Notes: generated from the sequence alone by a model not told the origin. Positions 30,001 to 38,232 are shown, numbered from the stretch's first letter. The stretch is DNA of 64,000 nt from Streptomyces rugosispiralis (GCF_024505145.1 NZ_JANIAA010000042.1:1-64000), one strand, 5' to 3'. A program made the numbers and translations.

Positions 30001-30981
30001 CCGCGCGTACAGCGGGAGCACCTCGGTGACCGGGAGCTTCTTCTTGTTCAGCGCGTCGGCGGTGTCGCGGATCTCCCGCTCACCGGAGAGGAAGACCAGG
30101 ATGTCGCCCGGACCCTCGGCCTGGAGCTCGTCGACCGCGTCGCAGATCGCGGTGATCTGGTCGCGGTCGCTGTCCTCGCCGCCCTCCTCGAGCAGCGGGC
30201 GGTAGCGCACCTCGACGGGGTACGTACGCCCGCTGACCTCGACGATCGGCGCGTCGCCGAAATGGCGGGAGAACCGCTCCGGGTCGATGGTGGCGGAGGT
30301 GATCACGACCTTGAGGTCGGGGCGGCGGGGCAGCAGCTGGGCCAGATAGCCGAGCAGGAAGTCGATGTTGAGGCTGCGCTCATGGGCCTCGTCGATGATG
30401 ATCGTGTCGTACTGGCGCAGCTCGCGGTCGGTCTGGATCTCGGCGAGCAGAATGCCGTCGGTCATCAGCTTGACATGGGTGTCCTGGCCCACCTGATCGG
30501 TGAAGCGGACCTTCCAGCCGACGGACTCGCCGAGCGGCGAGCGCATCTCCTCGGCGATGCGCTCGGCCACGGTGCGGGCCGCGATCCGGCGCGGCTGCGT
30601 ATGGCCGATGAGGCCCTTGACGCCGCGCCCCAGCTCCAGACAGATCTTTGGAATCTGGGTGGTCTTCCCGGAGCCGGTCTCACCCGCGACGATCACCACC
30701 TGGTGATCCCGGACGGCCTCGAGGATCGCGTCCTTCTTCTGGCTGACCGGCAGCTCTTCCGGATAGGTGATGGCCGGCACCGCGGCGCGGCGGTCCGCGA
30801 CCCGCAGCTCGGCACGCGTCATCTCCTCGGCGATCTCGCCGAGGACGGCCGCGCGGGCCTCGGGTTTACGGATGCGGCGCGCACCGTCGAGCCGGCGTCC
30901 CAGCCGCTGCTGGTCGCGCAGCATCAGCTCGGGCAGCCGCTCCAGCAGGGCGGGCAGGGCGGGGGCAGGCGTGGTGGACAT
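27019..30981 (-). CDS. hrpA: ATP-dependent RNA helicase HrpA
   Basis: A 1320-residue DEAH-box helicase, close to the usual 1300. Walker A GETGSGKT is at 100-107, DEAH at 197-200 and motif III SAT at about 229-231. They are followed by the helicase C-terminal domain (QRKGRCGRTSDGICIRLYSEDD), the HA2/OB part and the long C-terminal HrpA-specific DUF3418 region (VHIPLQVLNQVTPDGFDWQIPGLREDLV). It probably acts on structured mRNA or stalled ribosomes. A short Gly/Lys repeat insert (GGEGGKDGGKDGGKNEY, about 645-660) is not expected in the family. It diverges from the membrane-protein gene at 31091. Confidence 0.95.
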   Translation of the reverse strand: MSTTPAPALPALLERLPELMLRDQQRLGRRLDGARRIRKPEARAAVLGEIAEEMTRAELRVADRRAAVPAITYPEELPVSQKKDAILEAVRDHQVVIVAGETGSGKTTQIPKICLELGRGVKGLIGHTQPRRIAARTVAERIAEEMRSPLGESVGWKVRFTDQVGQDTHVKLMTDGILLAEIQTDRELRQYDTIIIDEAHERSLNIDFLLGYLAQLLPRRPDLKVVITSATIDPERFSRHFGDAPIVEVSGRTYPVEVRYRPLLEEGGEDSDRDQITAICDAVDELQAEGPGDILVFLSGEREIRDTADALNKKKLPVTEVLPLYARLSHAEQHRVFQRHTGRRIVLATNVAETSLTVPGIRYVIDPGTARISRYSHRTKVQRLPIEPISQASANQRKGRCGRTSDGICIRLYSEDDFVTRPEFTDAEILRTNLASVILQMTAAGLGDIEKFPFIDPPDRRNIKDGVQLLEELHALDSKQKDPRKRLTQVGRKLAQLPVDPRLARMVLEADRNGCVREVMVIAAALSIQDPRERPSDKQQQADQQHARFKDESSDFLAFLNLWRYVRERQKELSSSAFRRMCRQEYLNYLRIREWQDIYSQLRTVAKTMDIHMSEQDAAPDRVHQSLLSGLLSHVGLKNAGGEGGKDGGKDGGKNEYVGARSAKFAVFPGSALFKKPPRWVMSAELVETSRLWARVNAKIEPEWIEPLAQHLVKRTYSEPHWEQKQAAVMAYERVTLYGVPIVAQRKVNYGRIDPETSRDLFIRNALVEGDWRTHHQFFHDNRKLLGEVEELEHRARRRDILVDDETLFDFYDQRIPEHVVSGAHFDSWWKHKRREEPELLNFEKSMLINERAQGVTKDAYPDSWRQGKLKFKVTYQFEPGADADGVTVHIPLQVLNQVTPDGFDWQIPGLREDLVTELIRSLPKPVRRHYVPAPNYAKRFLESAVPLQEPLTSALGRELQRMVGVRIEPEDWDLTKVPDHLKITFRVVDERRRKLAEDRDLEALRQRLRPKTRAAISKAFESSKEAEGIEQRGGLTRWTVGTLPRTFETRRGGQPVKAYPALVDEGASVAVRLFDTEAEQRAAMWRGTRRLILLQLPASPAKFVQGKLSNQAKLSLSSSPHGSVQALFDDCVAAAADRLIAARGGPAWDEESFRKLFDAVRTDIMDATLDTVRKVQEVLAAWQSCERRLKATSSPVLLPSLTDIREQLSELITAGFVTAHGVRRLPDLMRYLVAVDRRLQQLPGNADRDRARMAKVREMRDEYAWLLEQFPAGRPVPQEALEIRWMIEELRVSYFAHALGTAYPVSDKRIVKAIDAAAP

Positions 30982-31078
30982 ACGGATCCCAGGATCTCAC
31001 CTCCGGAAAACGGCTGGCGAACCATTTCCGTCCGCGCCGCGTGGCGCGATATGTGCGATATGTGCCGGCTCATCGCTT

Positions 31079-31084
31079 TAGCGT
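31079..31084 (+). promoter_or_regulatory. -10 element TAGCGT, probable leaderless start
   Basis: TAGCGT, six bases, ATG at 31091, with no Shine-Dalgarno sequence. Confidence 0.5.
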
Positions 31085-31090
31085 GATCTC

Positions 31091-32158
31091 ATGGCCGATG
31101 ACCTGGCGCAGCGCCCCGACCCCGAGCCCGAACGCCGATCACCGCGATGGGGGTGGCGGGCCTTCAAACGGTCCCCCTTCTTCCCCGCGACCGTCATCGT
31201 GCTGATCATCTCCGCGGGGGCCGGGCTCTTCGCGGGCTCGTACACCTACGCCTTCGCGAACCCCACCCCCCGTAACATTCCCACCGCCGTCGTGGTCCCC
31301 GATCACGGCGCCGCCCCGCTGAACCGGTTCCTCGCCGGGATGGAGCAGGCCCTGAACGCCTCCCTCCGGCTGCATCCCTACCCGACCTACGCCAAGGCCC
31401 GCTGGTCCCTTGAGGAGCAGCGGGTCTTCGCGGTCCTCCAGGTGCGCGGGCGCGGCGTGCGGATGGACGTGGCGAGCGCGGCCGGCGCGACCGTCGCCCA
31501 GGTGCTCGGCCAGGCGGCGGGCAAGGTCGGCCGGGTGTCCGGGGTGCCGGTCACGGTCAAGGACGTGAAACCGCTGCAGCCCGGCGATCCACGCGGTCTG
31601 GCCGTCTTCTACATCTCGCTGGCCGCCACGATCATCGGATTCCTCGGCGCCATCCAGCTCAGCGTGAACGCCTCCGAGCTCAATCCGGCCGAGCGGATCG
31701 CCTTCATGATCGCGTACGCCCTGCTCGGTGGGTTCACCATCGCGGTGATCGTCGACCAGGGGCTGGGCGCGCTCCGGCTCCCCTTCCCGGAGTCCTGGGC
31801 GATCCTGGCGCTGACGATGTTCACCTCGGGGCTGGTGTTCTCCATGTTCAACGTTCTCTTCGGGCGCTGGGCGCTCATCCCCACCTGGGGGCTGATGGTG
31901 CTCCTCGGTAACCCCTCATCCGGCGGCGCCGTCTCCTGGCCCCTGCTCCCCTCCCTCCTCGGCACCGTCGGCCGCTGGCTCCCGCCGGGCGCCTCGGTCA
32001 ACGCCCAGCACACGGCGATCTACTTCCGCGCCCACCAGCACGCCTTTCCGTTCCTGGTGCTGGTGACCTGGTGTGTGCTGTCGGCCGTGGTCTTCTGGAC
32101 CTGGCGCCACCGCCATCCGGGCGGGCGGCCGCCGAGGGCGACGCCGACGCGGTGCTGA
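31091..32158 (+). CDS. Six-TM membrane protein (DUF3533/ABC-2-like)
   Basis: A 355-residue protein with one N-terminal membrane helix (FFPATVIVLIISAGAGLFAGSY, about 31-52), an extracytoplasmic domain of about 125 residues and a C-terminal block of five helices. This is the layout of the YhgE/Pip/DUF3533 group related to ABC-2 permeases. The motif LNAERIAFMIAYALLGGF-like region and the helix pair around GLMVLLGNPSSGG are typical. No ATPase is adjacent. A role in export or envelope stress is only a family guess. Confidence 0.7.
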   Translation: MADDLAQRPDPEPERRSPRWGWRAFKRSPFFPATVIVLIISAGAGLFAGSYTYAFANPTPRNIPTAVVVPDHGAAPLNRFLAGMEQALNASLRLHPYPTYAKARWSLEEQRVFAVLQVRGRGVRMDVASAAGATVAQVLGQAAGKVGRVSGVPVTVKDVKPLQPGDPRGLAVFYISLAATIIGFLGAIQLSVNASELNPAERIAFMIAYALLGGFTIAVIVDQGLGALRLPFPESWAILALTMFTSGLVFSMFNVLFGRWALIPTWGLMVLLGNPSSGGAVSWPLLPSLLGTVGRWLPPGASVNAQHTAIYFRAHQHAFPFLVLVTWCVLSAVVFWTWRHRHPGGRPPRATPTRC

Positions 32159-32233
32159 GGGGGGGTGGTTCGAGCGGGTGTCCGCCGCATCGCTATGCGG
32201 CTCCGCGGCCCGGTGCGGCTTCGCCCCAGGCCC

Positions 32234-32302
32234 CCGGGGTCCAGGGGCGAAGCCCCTGGTTACGGGAAGGGGCGGGGAGGGGCGGGGAGGGGCGGGGAGG
32301 GG
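32234..32302. repeat. Dispersed GC-rich palindromic repeat, copy C, with ggcggggagg array
   Basis: Shares GGGGTCCAGGGGCGAAGCCCC...CGGGAAGGGGCGGGGAGGGG with the copies at 10729 and 10895, and ends in three to four tandem ggcggggagg units. Confidence 0.75.
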
Positions 32303-32303
32303 A

Positions 32304-32344
32304 AAACAAAAGTCCCTCCCCCGTGATCAGGGGAGGGGCTTTCT
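32304..32344 (-). terminator. Intrinsic terminator of the tRNA-like RNA
   Basis: On the minus strand GCCCCTCCCC-tgatcac-GGGGGAGGGAC is followed by TTTTGTTTT. It starts about 10 bases after the 3' end of the tRNA-like sequence, as at the true tRNA genes in this window. Confidence 0.85.
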
Positions 32345-32350
32345 CCAAGG

Positions 32351-32419
32351 AGCGCCGAGCAGGCCTTGCACCTACATCCCTCGTTTGGAGACGAGTATCT
32401 TTCCTTAGACGACCGACGC
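32351..32419 (-). ncRNA. Candidate atypical tRNA-like RNA
   Basis: On the minus strand a complete cloverleaf can be drawn. The 7-bp acceptor is GCGTCGG/TCGGCGC (two G-U pairs), then TC, D stem GTCT/AGAT with loop AAGGAA keeping the GG pair, A, anticodon stem CTCGT/ACGAG, variable GGAT, T stem GTAGG/CCTGC with loop TGCAAGG, and discriminator T. It is odd in having a 6-base anticodon loop (CTCCAA, so no clear anticodon register; CCA or TCC possible) and a T loop departing from TTCRA. It has its own -10 box and an intrinsic terminator. It could be an unusual tRNA, a degenerate one, or a tRNA-like regulatory RNA. Confidence 0.6.
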
Positions 32420-32424
32420 ATCAA

Positions 32425-32440
32425 CTCCCGCCCTCCGGGG
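32425..32440 (-). other. Leader hairpin of the tRNA-like RNA
   Basis: CCGCCC-cgga-GGGCGG on the minus strand lies between the proposed -10 box and the tRNA-like 5' end; it may mark a processed leader. Confidence 0.5.
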
Positions 32441-32456
32441 CGGCGTTGCGAGATCA

Positions 32457-32462
32457 ACTATA
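32457..32462 (-). promoter_or_regulatory. -10 box TATAGT of the tRNA-like RNA
   Basis: A near-consensus TATAGT, 37 bases upstream of the tRNA-like 5' end. Such strong -10 boxes are unusual in this GC-rich DNA and typical of stable RNA promoters. No good -35 was found. Confidence 0.6.
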
Positions 32463-32476
32463 CCCCATCCGGGGGA

Positions 32477-33568
32477 TCACAGCCGCCACAGCGGGGCGTC
32501 GTACCGCTCGGGCTGAGTCCCGATCAGCAGGGCCCGCAGATCGGCGCGTTGGACCCCGCTCAGCCCGAGGACCTCGGTGAGCCGGCGGAAGGTGGTGTGG
32601 CTGACGCCGCGGGCGCGGGCCTCCTCGGCGAAGCGGGCGACCCCGGCGAGTACGGCCCTGGGCCGGAACGGCTCCTCGGGCACCGCCCCGAATCGCGCGG
32701 TCTTCTCGCGCTCGTAGTCGATCTCCGAGTAGCCGCAGATCTCCCGGCAGTGCCGCTCGGCCCCGGCGAGTCCGGTGGTGTCGGCGATGGCTCCGGCCAG
32801 CCGGTTCCGGCGGAACGCGGTGTCGAGATCCGCCTCATGGACCACGGCCCCGTCGTCCGTCAGGGGAATGGTGAGCCCCGCGTCCCGCACCTCGCACAGC
32901 CCGCGCACCCCCCGCGCCGCGGCCGTGAGCATGCCGGTGGCCTCCGACGGATGCCACTCCATGACGGGCCCGATGGGCGCGACGTCGTCGGCGGTCAGCG
33001 CATGGACCACCCGCTCCAGCCGTTCGTGCAGCGCCTCCACCGGAATCTCCCCGTCCAGCCCGGGTCCGGCGACCAGCAGCCGGATCTCCGCGTTCACCTG
33101 CGCACACGCGGCGAGCGACAGCGCGTCCCCGAGCGGGCTCCGCAGGGTCGGCTCATCGCCGTGCGCGAGGATGTCGCCACCCACGTCCAGCAGGTCGATC
33201 GACGCCGGGGCCAGGTGCTCGATCAGTTCCTCCAACTGCCTGACCATGCCCTCCACGCCGTGGTGGGGGTCGAGCAGGGCGAAGGTGTGCGGCAGCTCGG
33301 CGGCCAGCCGGGGCAGCGTGGACCCGGCCGGCGCCACGGGCTTCGCGTCCTCGGGCACGGCGTACACGCTCGGCGTCAGCGGCCGCAGACCGGTGAAGTC
33401 GGCCGCTGTCCGGGGCCCGGGGACGGGGTCGACGAGCAGCCGGTCCCAGGCGTACGTCAGGACCACCGCCCGGTCCTCGGCCGTCCCGCGCCCGTACAGG
33501 GCCCGGTCGAGCACCGCGGCGGCAACGGCGTCCCCGCCTCCTCCGCCCGCCACGATCAGCCGCGTCAT
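32477..33568 (-). CDS. DUF1152 family protein
   Basis: A 363-residue protein with an N-terminal glycine-rich motif MTRLIVAGGGGGDAVAAAVLDR and a conserved acidic patch LLDVGGDILAHGDEPTLRSPLGDALSLAA, the DUF1152 hallmarks. The family is presumed to bind a nucleotide or cofactor, but its reaction is unknown. It is the last gene of a same-strand series with the SDR and MHS transporter, 54 bases after the SDR stop, so it may be cotranscribed with them. Confidence 0.85.
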   Translation of the reverse strand: MTRLIVAGGGGGDAVAAAVLDRALYGRGTAEDRAVVLTYAWDRLLVDPVPGPRTAADFTGLRPLTPSVYAVPEDAKPVAPAGSTLPRLAAELPHTFALLDPHHGVEGMVRQLEELIEHLAPASIDLLDVGGDILAHGDEPTLRSPLGDALSLAACAQVNAEIRLLVAGPGLDGEIPVEALHERLERVVHALTADDVAPIGPVMEWHPSEATGMLTAAARGVRGLCEVRDAGLTIPLTDDGAVVHEADLDTAFRRNRLAGAIADTTGLAGAERHCREICGYSEIDYEREKTARFGAVPEEPFRPRAVLAGVARFAEEARARGVSHTTFRRLTEVLGLSGVQRADLRALLIGTQPERYDAPLWRL

Positions 33569-33622
33569 CCGCCCAGCGTACGGCGGGAACGGACAATTCC
33601 GTCGAACGAGACGCGGCGGTCG

Positions 33623-34378
33623 TCAGTGCGCGGTGAGCCCGCCGTCGACCACGAGCTCCGAGCCGGTGACGAACGACGACTCGTCGCCGGCGAGGAAGAG
33701 CATCGCCGGTGCGATCTCGTCCGCCCGGCCCGCGCGGGCCATCGGCGTGCGCACGATGTCCGGCTGCTGATCGCCCTGCTCGTCCAGGAGGTCCTGGATC
33801 ATCGGAGTGGCGATCACCCCCGGGTGCAGTGAGTTGACCCGTACGTTGTCGCGGGCGTACTCGACCGCCGCGGTCTTCGACAGCAGCCGGACGGCGCCCT
33901 TCGACGCCTGGTACGCGGCCGCCGCACCGCTGCCCACCAGCCCCAGCACCGAGGATGTGTTGATCACCGATCCGCTGCCGCTCGCGCGCAGCAGCGGCAT
34001 GGCCGCCTTCATCCCCAGCCAGGTGCCCTTCTGGTTCACCTCGATCACGCGGTCCCAGGACGCCTCATCGGTGCCCTCGATACCGGGCCAGTCCAGGATC
34101 CCGGCGATGTTGACCAGCACGTCCAGGCGGCCGAAGCGCTCCCGTACGGTGGCGATCACCTCGCCCCACGCCTCCGCCGAGGCGACGTCCAGCGTGGCCG
34201 AGGCCACGTCGCCGCCGGACTCCTCGATCCGTTCCTCCAGGGCCTTCAGGGGCTCCGGGGCCACATCGGTGAGGAGCAGCCGTGCTCCCTCCCGCGCGAA
34301 GAGTTCGGCGGTCGCCGCGCCGATCCCTCCCGTCGCCCCGGTGATCAGGGCGACTTTGCCGTGCAGACGTCCAGACAT
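33623..34378 (-). CDS. Short-chain dehydrogenase/reductase
   Basis: A classical 251-residue SDR. The cofactor motif is TGATGGIG (13-20) and the structural NIAG (90-93). The catalytic Ser142/143, Tyr156 and Lys160 sit in TSSVLGLVGSGAAAAYQASK. Asp38 in LLLTDVA after the second strand suggests NAD(H) preference. Substrate unknown. GGAG precedes the ATG. It lies between the MHS transporter and DUF1152 and may act on the transported compound, which is inference. Confidence 0.92.
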   Translation of the reverse strand: MSGRLHGKVALITGATGGIGAATAELFAREGARLLLTDVAPEPLKALEERIEESGGDVASATLDVASAEAWGEVIATVRERFGRLDVLVNIAGILDWPGIEGTDEASWDRVIEVNQKGTWLGMKAAMPLLRASGSGSVINTSSVLGLVGSGAAAAYQASKGAVRLLSKTAAVEYARDNVRVNSLHPGVIATPMIQDLLDEQGDQQPDIVRTPMARAGRADEIAPAMLFLAGDESSFVTGSELVVDGGLTAH

Positions 34379-34504
34379 GGGCGCTCCGTTCCTCGTCTCG
34401 CTCCCGATTCGAGTCTGCGCAGGTCAGCGGGGGTCAACCAGGACGCACGCCGCCTGGGTGCGGCACACCCGGGCAGCGCTGCGGGAACGAGGCCGACGGG
34501 CCCG

Positions 34505-35920
34505 TCAGACGGTCTGGGACTTCACCTCGGCCTCCTCCGGCTCCTCGGGCGCCTCCCGGTCCTTACGGTCTGCGCGGTCCTTACGGTCTACGCGGTCCTT
34601 ACGGTCCTTACGGTCCTTGCGGTCCTTGCGGACGGCCGGGTTGGTCTCCGGAGCGGCCGCCACGGCGAAGACGGTGACCGCACCCATGGCCATCAGGAAC
34701 AGCGCGACCGGCCAGGACGCGTCCGCCCACGCGAGCAGCGCGGTGGCGATGATGGGGGAGAACCCGCCGACGATCATCGACGCCAGCTCATGCCCCAGGG
34801 CGAGCCCGCTGTAGGCCACCCGGCTGGCGAAGAGTTCGGTGAAGAACGCCGGCTGGGTGCCGATCATCGCCCCGTGGCCGATCACGACCGCCACGAAGAT
34901 CGCCACGAAGATCAGCACCGGATTGCGCGAGTCGAACATCGCGAAGAACGGATAGGCCCAGACGACCACCGCGATCGCGCCCCCGATATACACCGGCCGG
35001 CGCCCGATGCGGTCGGAGAGCGCTCCGAACATCGGCATCGCGAACGACTCGAACAGCATCCCCACCACGAGCGCGGCCAGCACCACCCCCTTGCCCACCC
35101 CGACCTCGGCCGCGTAGGAGAGGCTGAAGGTGAGGAAGAGATAGCTCGCACCGGTTTCGGCGACCCGGGCCCCGAAGGCGATCAGTATCGACTTGGGGTG
35201 GGTGCGGATGACATCGAGGAGCGGCGGGGCGGACTTCTTCGACGCCGACGCCGACGCCGACTCCTTCTCCCGGAACGCGGGCGTCTCCATGATCCGGAGC
35301 CGGATCAGCAGCCCGACGGCGGTGAGCAGGATGCCGACCACGAACGGAATGCGCCAGCCCCAGGCGAGGAAGGACTCCTTGGTGGTCACGGCCTGGGCGA
35401 GTGCGTAGGCGGAGGCGGAGAGGACGAACCCGAGCCCCACCCCGGTCTGGCTCCAGGCCGAGTAGAAACCGCGGCGGTGGCTGGGCGCGTGTTCGCTGAC
35501 GATCAGCACCCCGCCGCCCCACTCACCGCCGACGGCGATGCCCTGCACGATCCGCAGCGCCACCAGCAGCACCGGTGCCCAGGCCCCGATGGTGGCGTAC
35601 GTGGGCAGCAGACCGATCAGACAGGTCGCGACGCCCATGATCACCAACGTGGTCACCAGCATCGACTTACGGCCGATCCGGTCACCGAAGTGACCGAAGA
35701 CGATGCCGCCGAGCGGCCGGGCGAGGAACCCCACCGCGTTGGTGCCGAAGGCGGCGATCGTTCCCACCAGCGGATCGAAGGTCGGGAAGAAGAGGGAGTT
35801 GAAGACGAGCGCGGCGGCCGTGCCGTAGAGGAAGAAGTCGTACCACTCCAATGCGCTACCGAACAAACTTGCGATCGCTGCCTTGCGTACTTCGCGCGGG
35901 GTGCCCTTCACGTCTGCCAT
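34505..35920 (-). CDS. MFS transporter, metabolite:H+ symporter (MHS) type
   Basis: A 471-residue 12-helix transporter. GSALEWYDFFLYGTAAALVF at the N-terminus and the loop GHFGDRIGRKSMLVTTLVIMG are the signature of the MHS family (citrate, shikimate, proline/betaine and similar solutes). A second copy LSDRIGRRPVYIGG follows helix 8. The C-terminus has an unusual tail of repeated RKD/RAD triplets (RKDRKDRKDRKDRVDRKDR) then acidic residues, encoded by tandem DNA repeats at about 34558-34630. GGAGAG precedes the ATG. The substrate is unknown. Confidence 0.9.
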   Translation of the reverse strand: MADVKGTPREVRKAAIASLFGSALEWYDFFLYGTAAALVFNSLFFPTFDPLVGTIAAFGTNAVGFLARPLGGIVFGHFGDRIGRKSMLVTTLVIMGVATCLIGLLPTYATIGAWAPVLLVALRIVQGIAVGGEWGGGVLIVSEHAPSHRRGFYSAWSQTGVGLGFVLSASAYALAQAVTTKESFLAWGWRIPFVVGILLTAVGLLIRLRIMETPAFREKESASASASKKSAPPLLDVIRTHPKSILIAFGARVAETGASYLFLTFSLSYAAEVGVGKGVVLAALVVGMLFESFAMPMFGALSDRIGRRPVYIGGAIAVVVWAYPFFAMFDSRNPVLIFVAIFVAVVIGHGAMIGTQPAFFTELFASRVAYSGLALGHELASMIVGGFSPIIATALLAWADASWPVALFLMAMGAVTVFAVAAAPETNPAVRKDRKDRKDRKDRVDRKDRADRKDREAPEEPEEAEVKSQTV

Positions 35921-36206
35921 GTCGGCTCTCCAATGGCCGCTTCGAATGGGATCAGGACCTGCGGCTCGGGTGTGTTCGGGGATTGTTCGCCGCTGGTTCT
36001 CATGGCGGGAATGGCGGTGTTCCGCTCACCGGGACAAGTCGCGAACCGGCGACTTCCGGCCGCTCGGGAGAGCTGCACCCGTACGCCTCTCACGCGTCCC
36101 ACGTTCGTGGGATTTGCATACTTTCGCGCCTTACTCTCCGTTTCGTCCGGTCACGCCTTCACGATGTCGGTCCCGTCCAGGGGCCCGTGACGAAGGGAAG
36201 ACACAC

Positions 36207-36794
36207 ATGCGTGGAAGGCTCGTCATCGCCGCCGCGGCATTGACCATGGCGCTGACGCCGGGCGTCGCGTCGGCGACACAGGACGGCGACGACCAGACGA
36301 CCGGCTCCTACAGCGCCGAGGTGCCCATGGGCCAAGGCACGGAGGGGGCCATGGCCCAGGGCTCGCAAGGGGCCATGGCCCAGGGCTCGCAGGGGACCGA
36401 GTCCCAGGGCTCCGAGGCGACGGGTCCCATCGGTTCCGGGGCGACGGGTTCCGCCCACTCCGGGGCGACCGGCTCCGTCGGTTCCGACGCGACAGCCTCC
36501 CATGGCTCCGAGGCGACCGCTTCCCACGAAGCGGCCCCCCACCCCGGCGAGGGCGTGCCCGGCTACGAGGTGGTCACCCTGCCCAATGAGAACGTCCCGA
36601 ACTTCCAGCGGCGCACGGTGTACTGCCCGGAGGGGAAGAAGGTCATCGGCGGCGGCGCCGAGGCCCGAGGCGACACCGCCATCCTCGTCGGCAGCTTCCC
36701 CACCGATGACGCACGGGGCTGGATCGGGCTGGGCCGCCAGACCACCACCGACAACGTGGGCATCAGCGTCTTCGCGATCTGCGCCAACGTCTGA
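36207..36794 (+). CDS. Secreted protein with Gly/Ser/Gln repeats
   Basis: A 195-residue exported protein. Signal peptide MRGRLVIAAAALTMALTPGVASA is cleaved after about residue 23. Residues about 40-115 are low-complexity repeats (GSQGAMAQGSQG, then GSEATG-type units), and the C-terminal about 75 residues form a small domain with a Cys pair (RRTVYCPEGKKVIGGGAEARGD ... VFAICANV) resembling surface or phage-associated beta domains. Good AAGGGAAG site before ATG 36207. Function unknown. Immediately downstream is an IS30 element. Confidence 0.8.
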   Translation: MRGRLVIAAAALTMALTPGVASATQDGDDQTTGSYSAEVPMGQGTEGAMAQGSQGAMAQGSQGTESQGSEATGPIGSGATGSAHSGATGSVGSDATASHGSEATASHEAAPHPGEGVPGYEVVTLPNENVPNFQRRTVYCPEGKKVIGGGAEARGDTAILVGSFPTDDARGWIGLGRQTTTDNVGISVFAICANV

Positions 36795-36868
36795 TCGTTC
36801 ATGCGGGACACGCGTTCCCCCGTGGGCGTGGCAGGCATTGAAGAAGCCCCCTCCGGATGGAGGCGAAT

Positions 36869-38191
36869 TCAAGGGGTCGTGGCAACACCGTTGGTCATGC
36901 GGTTGTTGTCAGTAGCTTAGCGAGGCGCTCGGCTGGGGTTTCCCAGCCGAGCGTTTTGCGTGGGCGGCCGTTGAGTTCGGCAGCGACGGCGTCGAGGTGT
37001 TCGCGGTTGTGCCGGGACAGGTCGGTGCCCTTGGGGAAGTACTGTCGCAGCAGCCCGTTCGTATTCTCGTTCGAGCCGCGCTGCCAGGGGCTGGAGGGGT
37101 CGCAGAAGTAGACCGGCATGCCTGTGGCCATGGAGAACTGGTGGTGCGGGCCCATCTCGGAGCCCTGGTCCCAGGTCAGTGAGCGCCGCAGGTGGGCCGG
37201 GAGTGTGCTGACGGTGTCGATCAGCGCGTCGCGGACGGTGAGGGTGTCGCGGGTGCCGGGCAGGTGGACCAGCATCACGTAGCGGGTGGTCCGCTCGACC
37301 AGGGTGCCGATCGCTGAGCCGTTGTTTTTGCCGATGATGAGATCTCCCTCCCAGTGCCCGGGGACAGCCCGGTCAGCGGCTTCGGCGGGCCGTTCGCTGA
37401 TCATCACCATCGGCGCCGGGAAGCGCGGGATCCGCTGGTCCGGGCGGCGCTGGGGCTTGCGCAGCGTGCGGCCGGTCCGCAGGGCCTTGGTGAGTTCGCG
37501 GCGGAGTTCGCCCCGGCCCTGGACGTAGAGGGCCTGGTAGATCGTCTCGTGCGACACGTGCATCTCCGTCTGGCCGGGAAAGTGCAGGCGCAGGCTCCGG
37601 CTGATCTGCTCGGGACTCCACTTCAGTCCCAGCCATGACTGGATGGTGTCACGCAGCAGCAGACACGCCGCGATCTTCCCGCCCTTGGGGCGGGGCCGCC
37701 GGGCCCGTGCGCGGGCGTGCGCAGCGTGCGGCCGGTACTGGCCGTTGAGCGGGTGGCGGTTGCGGCGTATCTCCCGGCTGATGGTCGAGGCGCTGCGGCC
37801 CAGCTCGGCCGCGATGGCCCGGATCGTGGCCTTCTCGCGCAGCCGGTCGGCGATGTGTATCCGCTCGTCCTCGCCGAGATAGCGCGAGTCGCCACGGACC
37901 TCGATCAACCGCGTCTTCGCGGAGCGGACCGCGACCGCCGGCGCGTCCTGCGCCCGCGGTCGCGGTCTCTTCACCCGGCCGTCGGGCCGTCCGTAACGCC
38001 ACTCCCGACCGGTCCGGGGATGCACTCCCACCATCCGGCTGGCCTGCGTGTTGCTCATCCCTTGATCCACAAGGGAAAGGTAGAGCTCACGCTCCTTCAG
38101 GAGCTTCCTCGGCCCCTGCGGTCTCCGGTCCTTCCGGATCTCGAAGTCCATCGCGTCCCCCTACATCGGGGTGCTGCAACGACCTCTTGAA
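36869..38191 (-). mobile_element. IS30-family insertion sequence
   Basis: About 1.32 kb bounded by 22-base imperfect inverted repeats (36869-36890, TTCAAGGGGTCGTGGCAACACC, and 38170-38191), 19 of 22 matching. It contains one intact transposase gene. No clear short target duplication could be read. The element sits between the two halves of what looks like a terminator hairpin (GAAGCCCCCTCC at about 36844-36855 and GGAGGGGGCTTC at about 38206-38217). Confidence 0.9.
36895..38151 (-). CDS. IS30-family transposase
   Basis: A 418-residue transposase. The N-terminal helix-turn-helix regions (MSNTQASRMVGVHPRTGREW, ATIRAIAAELGRSASTISREIRRN) bind the ends. The DDE core has D in VPGHWEGDLIIGKNN, D in LTWDQGSEM and E in SNENTNGLLRQYFPKG. 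All parts are present, so it appears functional. A stop near 36895 leaves only about 25 bases to the left repeat. Confidence 0.95.
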   Translation of the reverse strand: MDFEIRKDRRPQGPRKLLKERELYLSLVDQGMSNTQASRMVGVHPRTGREWRYGRPDGRVKRPRPRAQDAPAVAVRSAKTRLIEVRGDSRYLGEDERIHIADRLREKATIRAIAAELGRSASTISREIRRNRHPLNGQYRPHAAHARARARRPRPKGGKIAACLLLRDTIQSWLGLKWSPEQISRSLRLHFPGQTEMHVSHETIYQALYVQGRGELRRELTKALRTGRTLRKPQRRPDQRIPRFPAPMVMISERPAEAADRAVPGHWEGDLIIGKNNGSAIGTLVERTTRYVMLVHLPGTRDTLTVRDALIDTVSTLPAHLRRSLTWDQGSEMGPHHQFSMATGMPVYFCDPSSPWQRGSNENTNGLLRQYFPKGTDLSRHNREHLDAVAAELNGRPRKTLGWETPAERLAKLLTTTA

Positions 38192-38232
38192 CTGAAGTGC
38201 AGCGGGAGGGGGCTTCGCCCTGGTGCGGGTGG

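Noticed and set aside
26893..31086. A 1397-residue open frame opposite hrpA
   Set aside because: The sequence is Arg/His/Leu/Gly-rich shadow coding; hrpA on the other strand has all helicase motifs over the same span.
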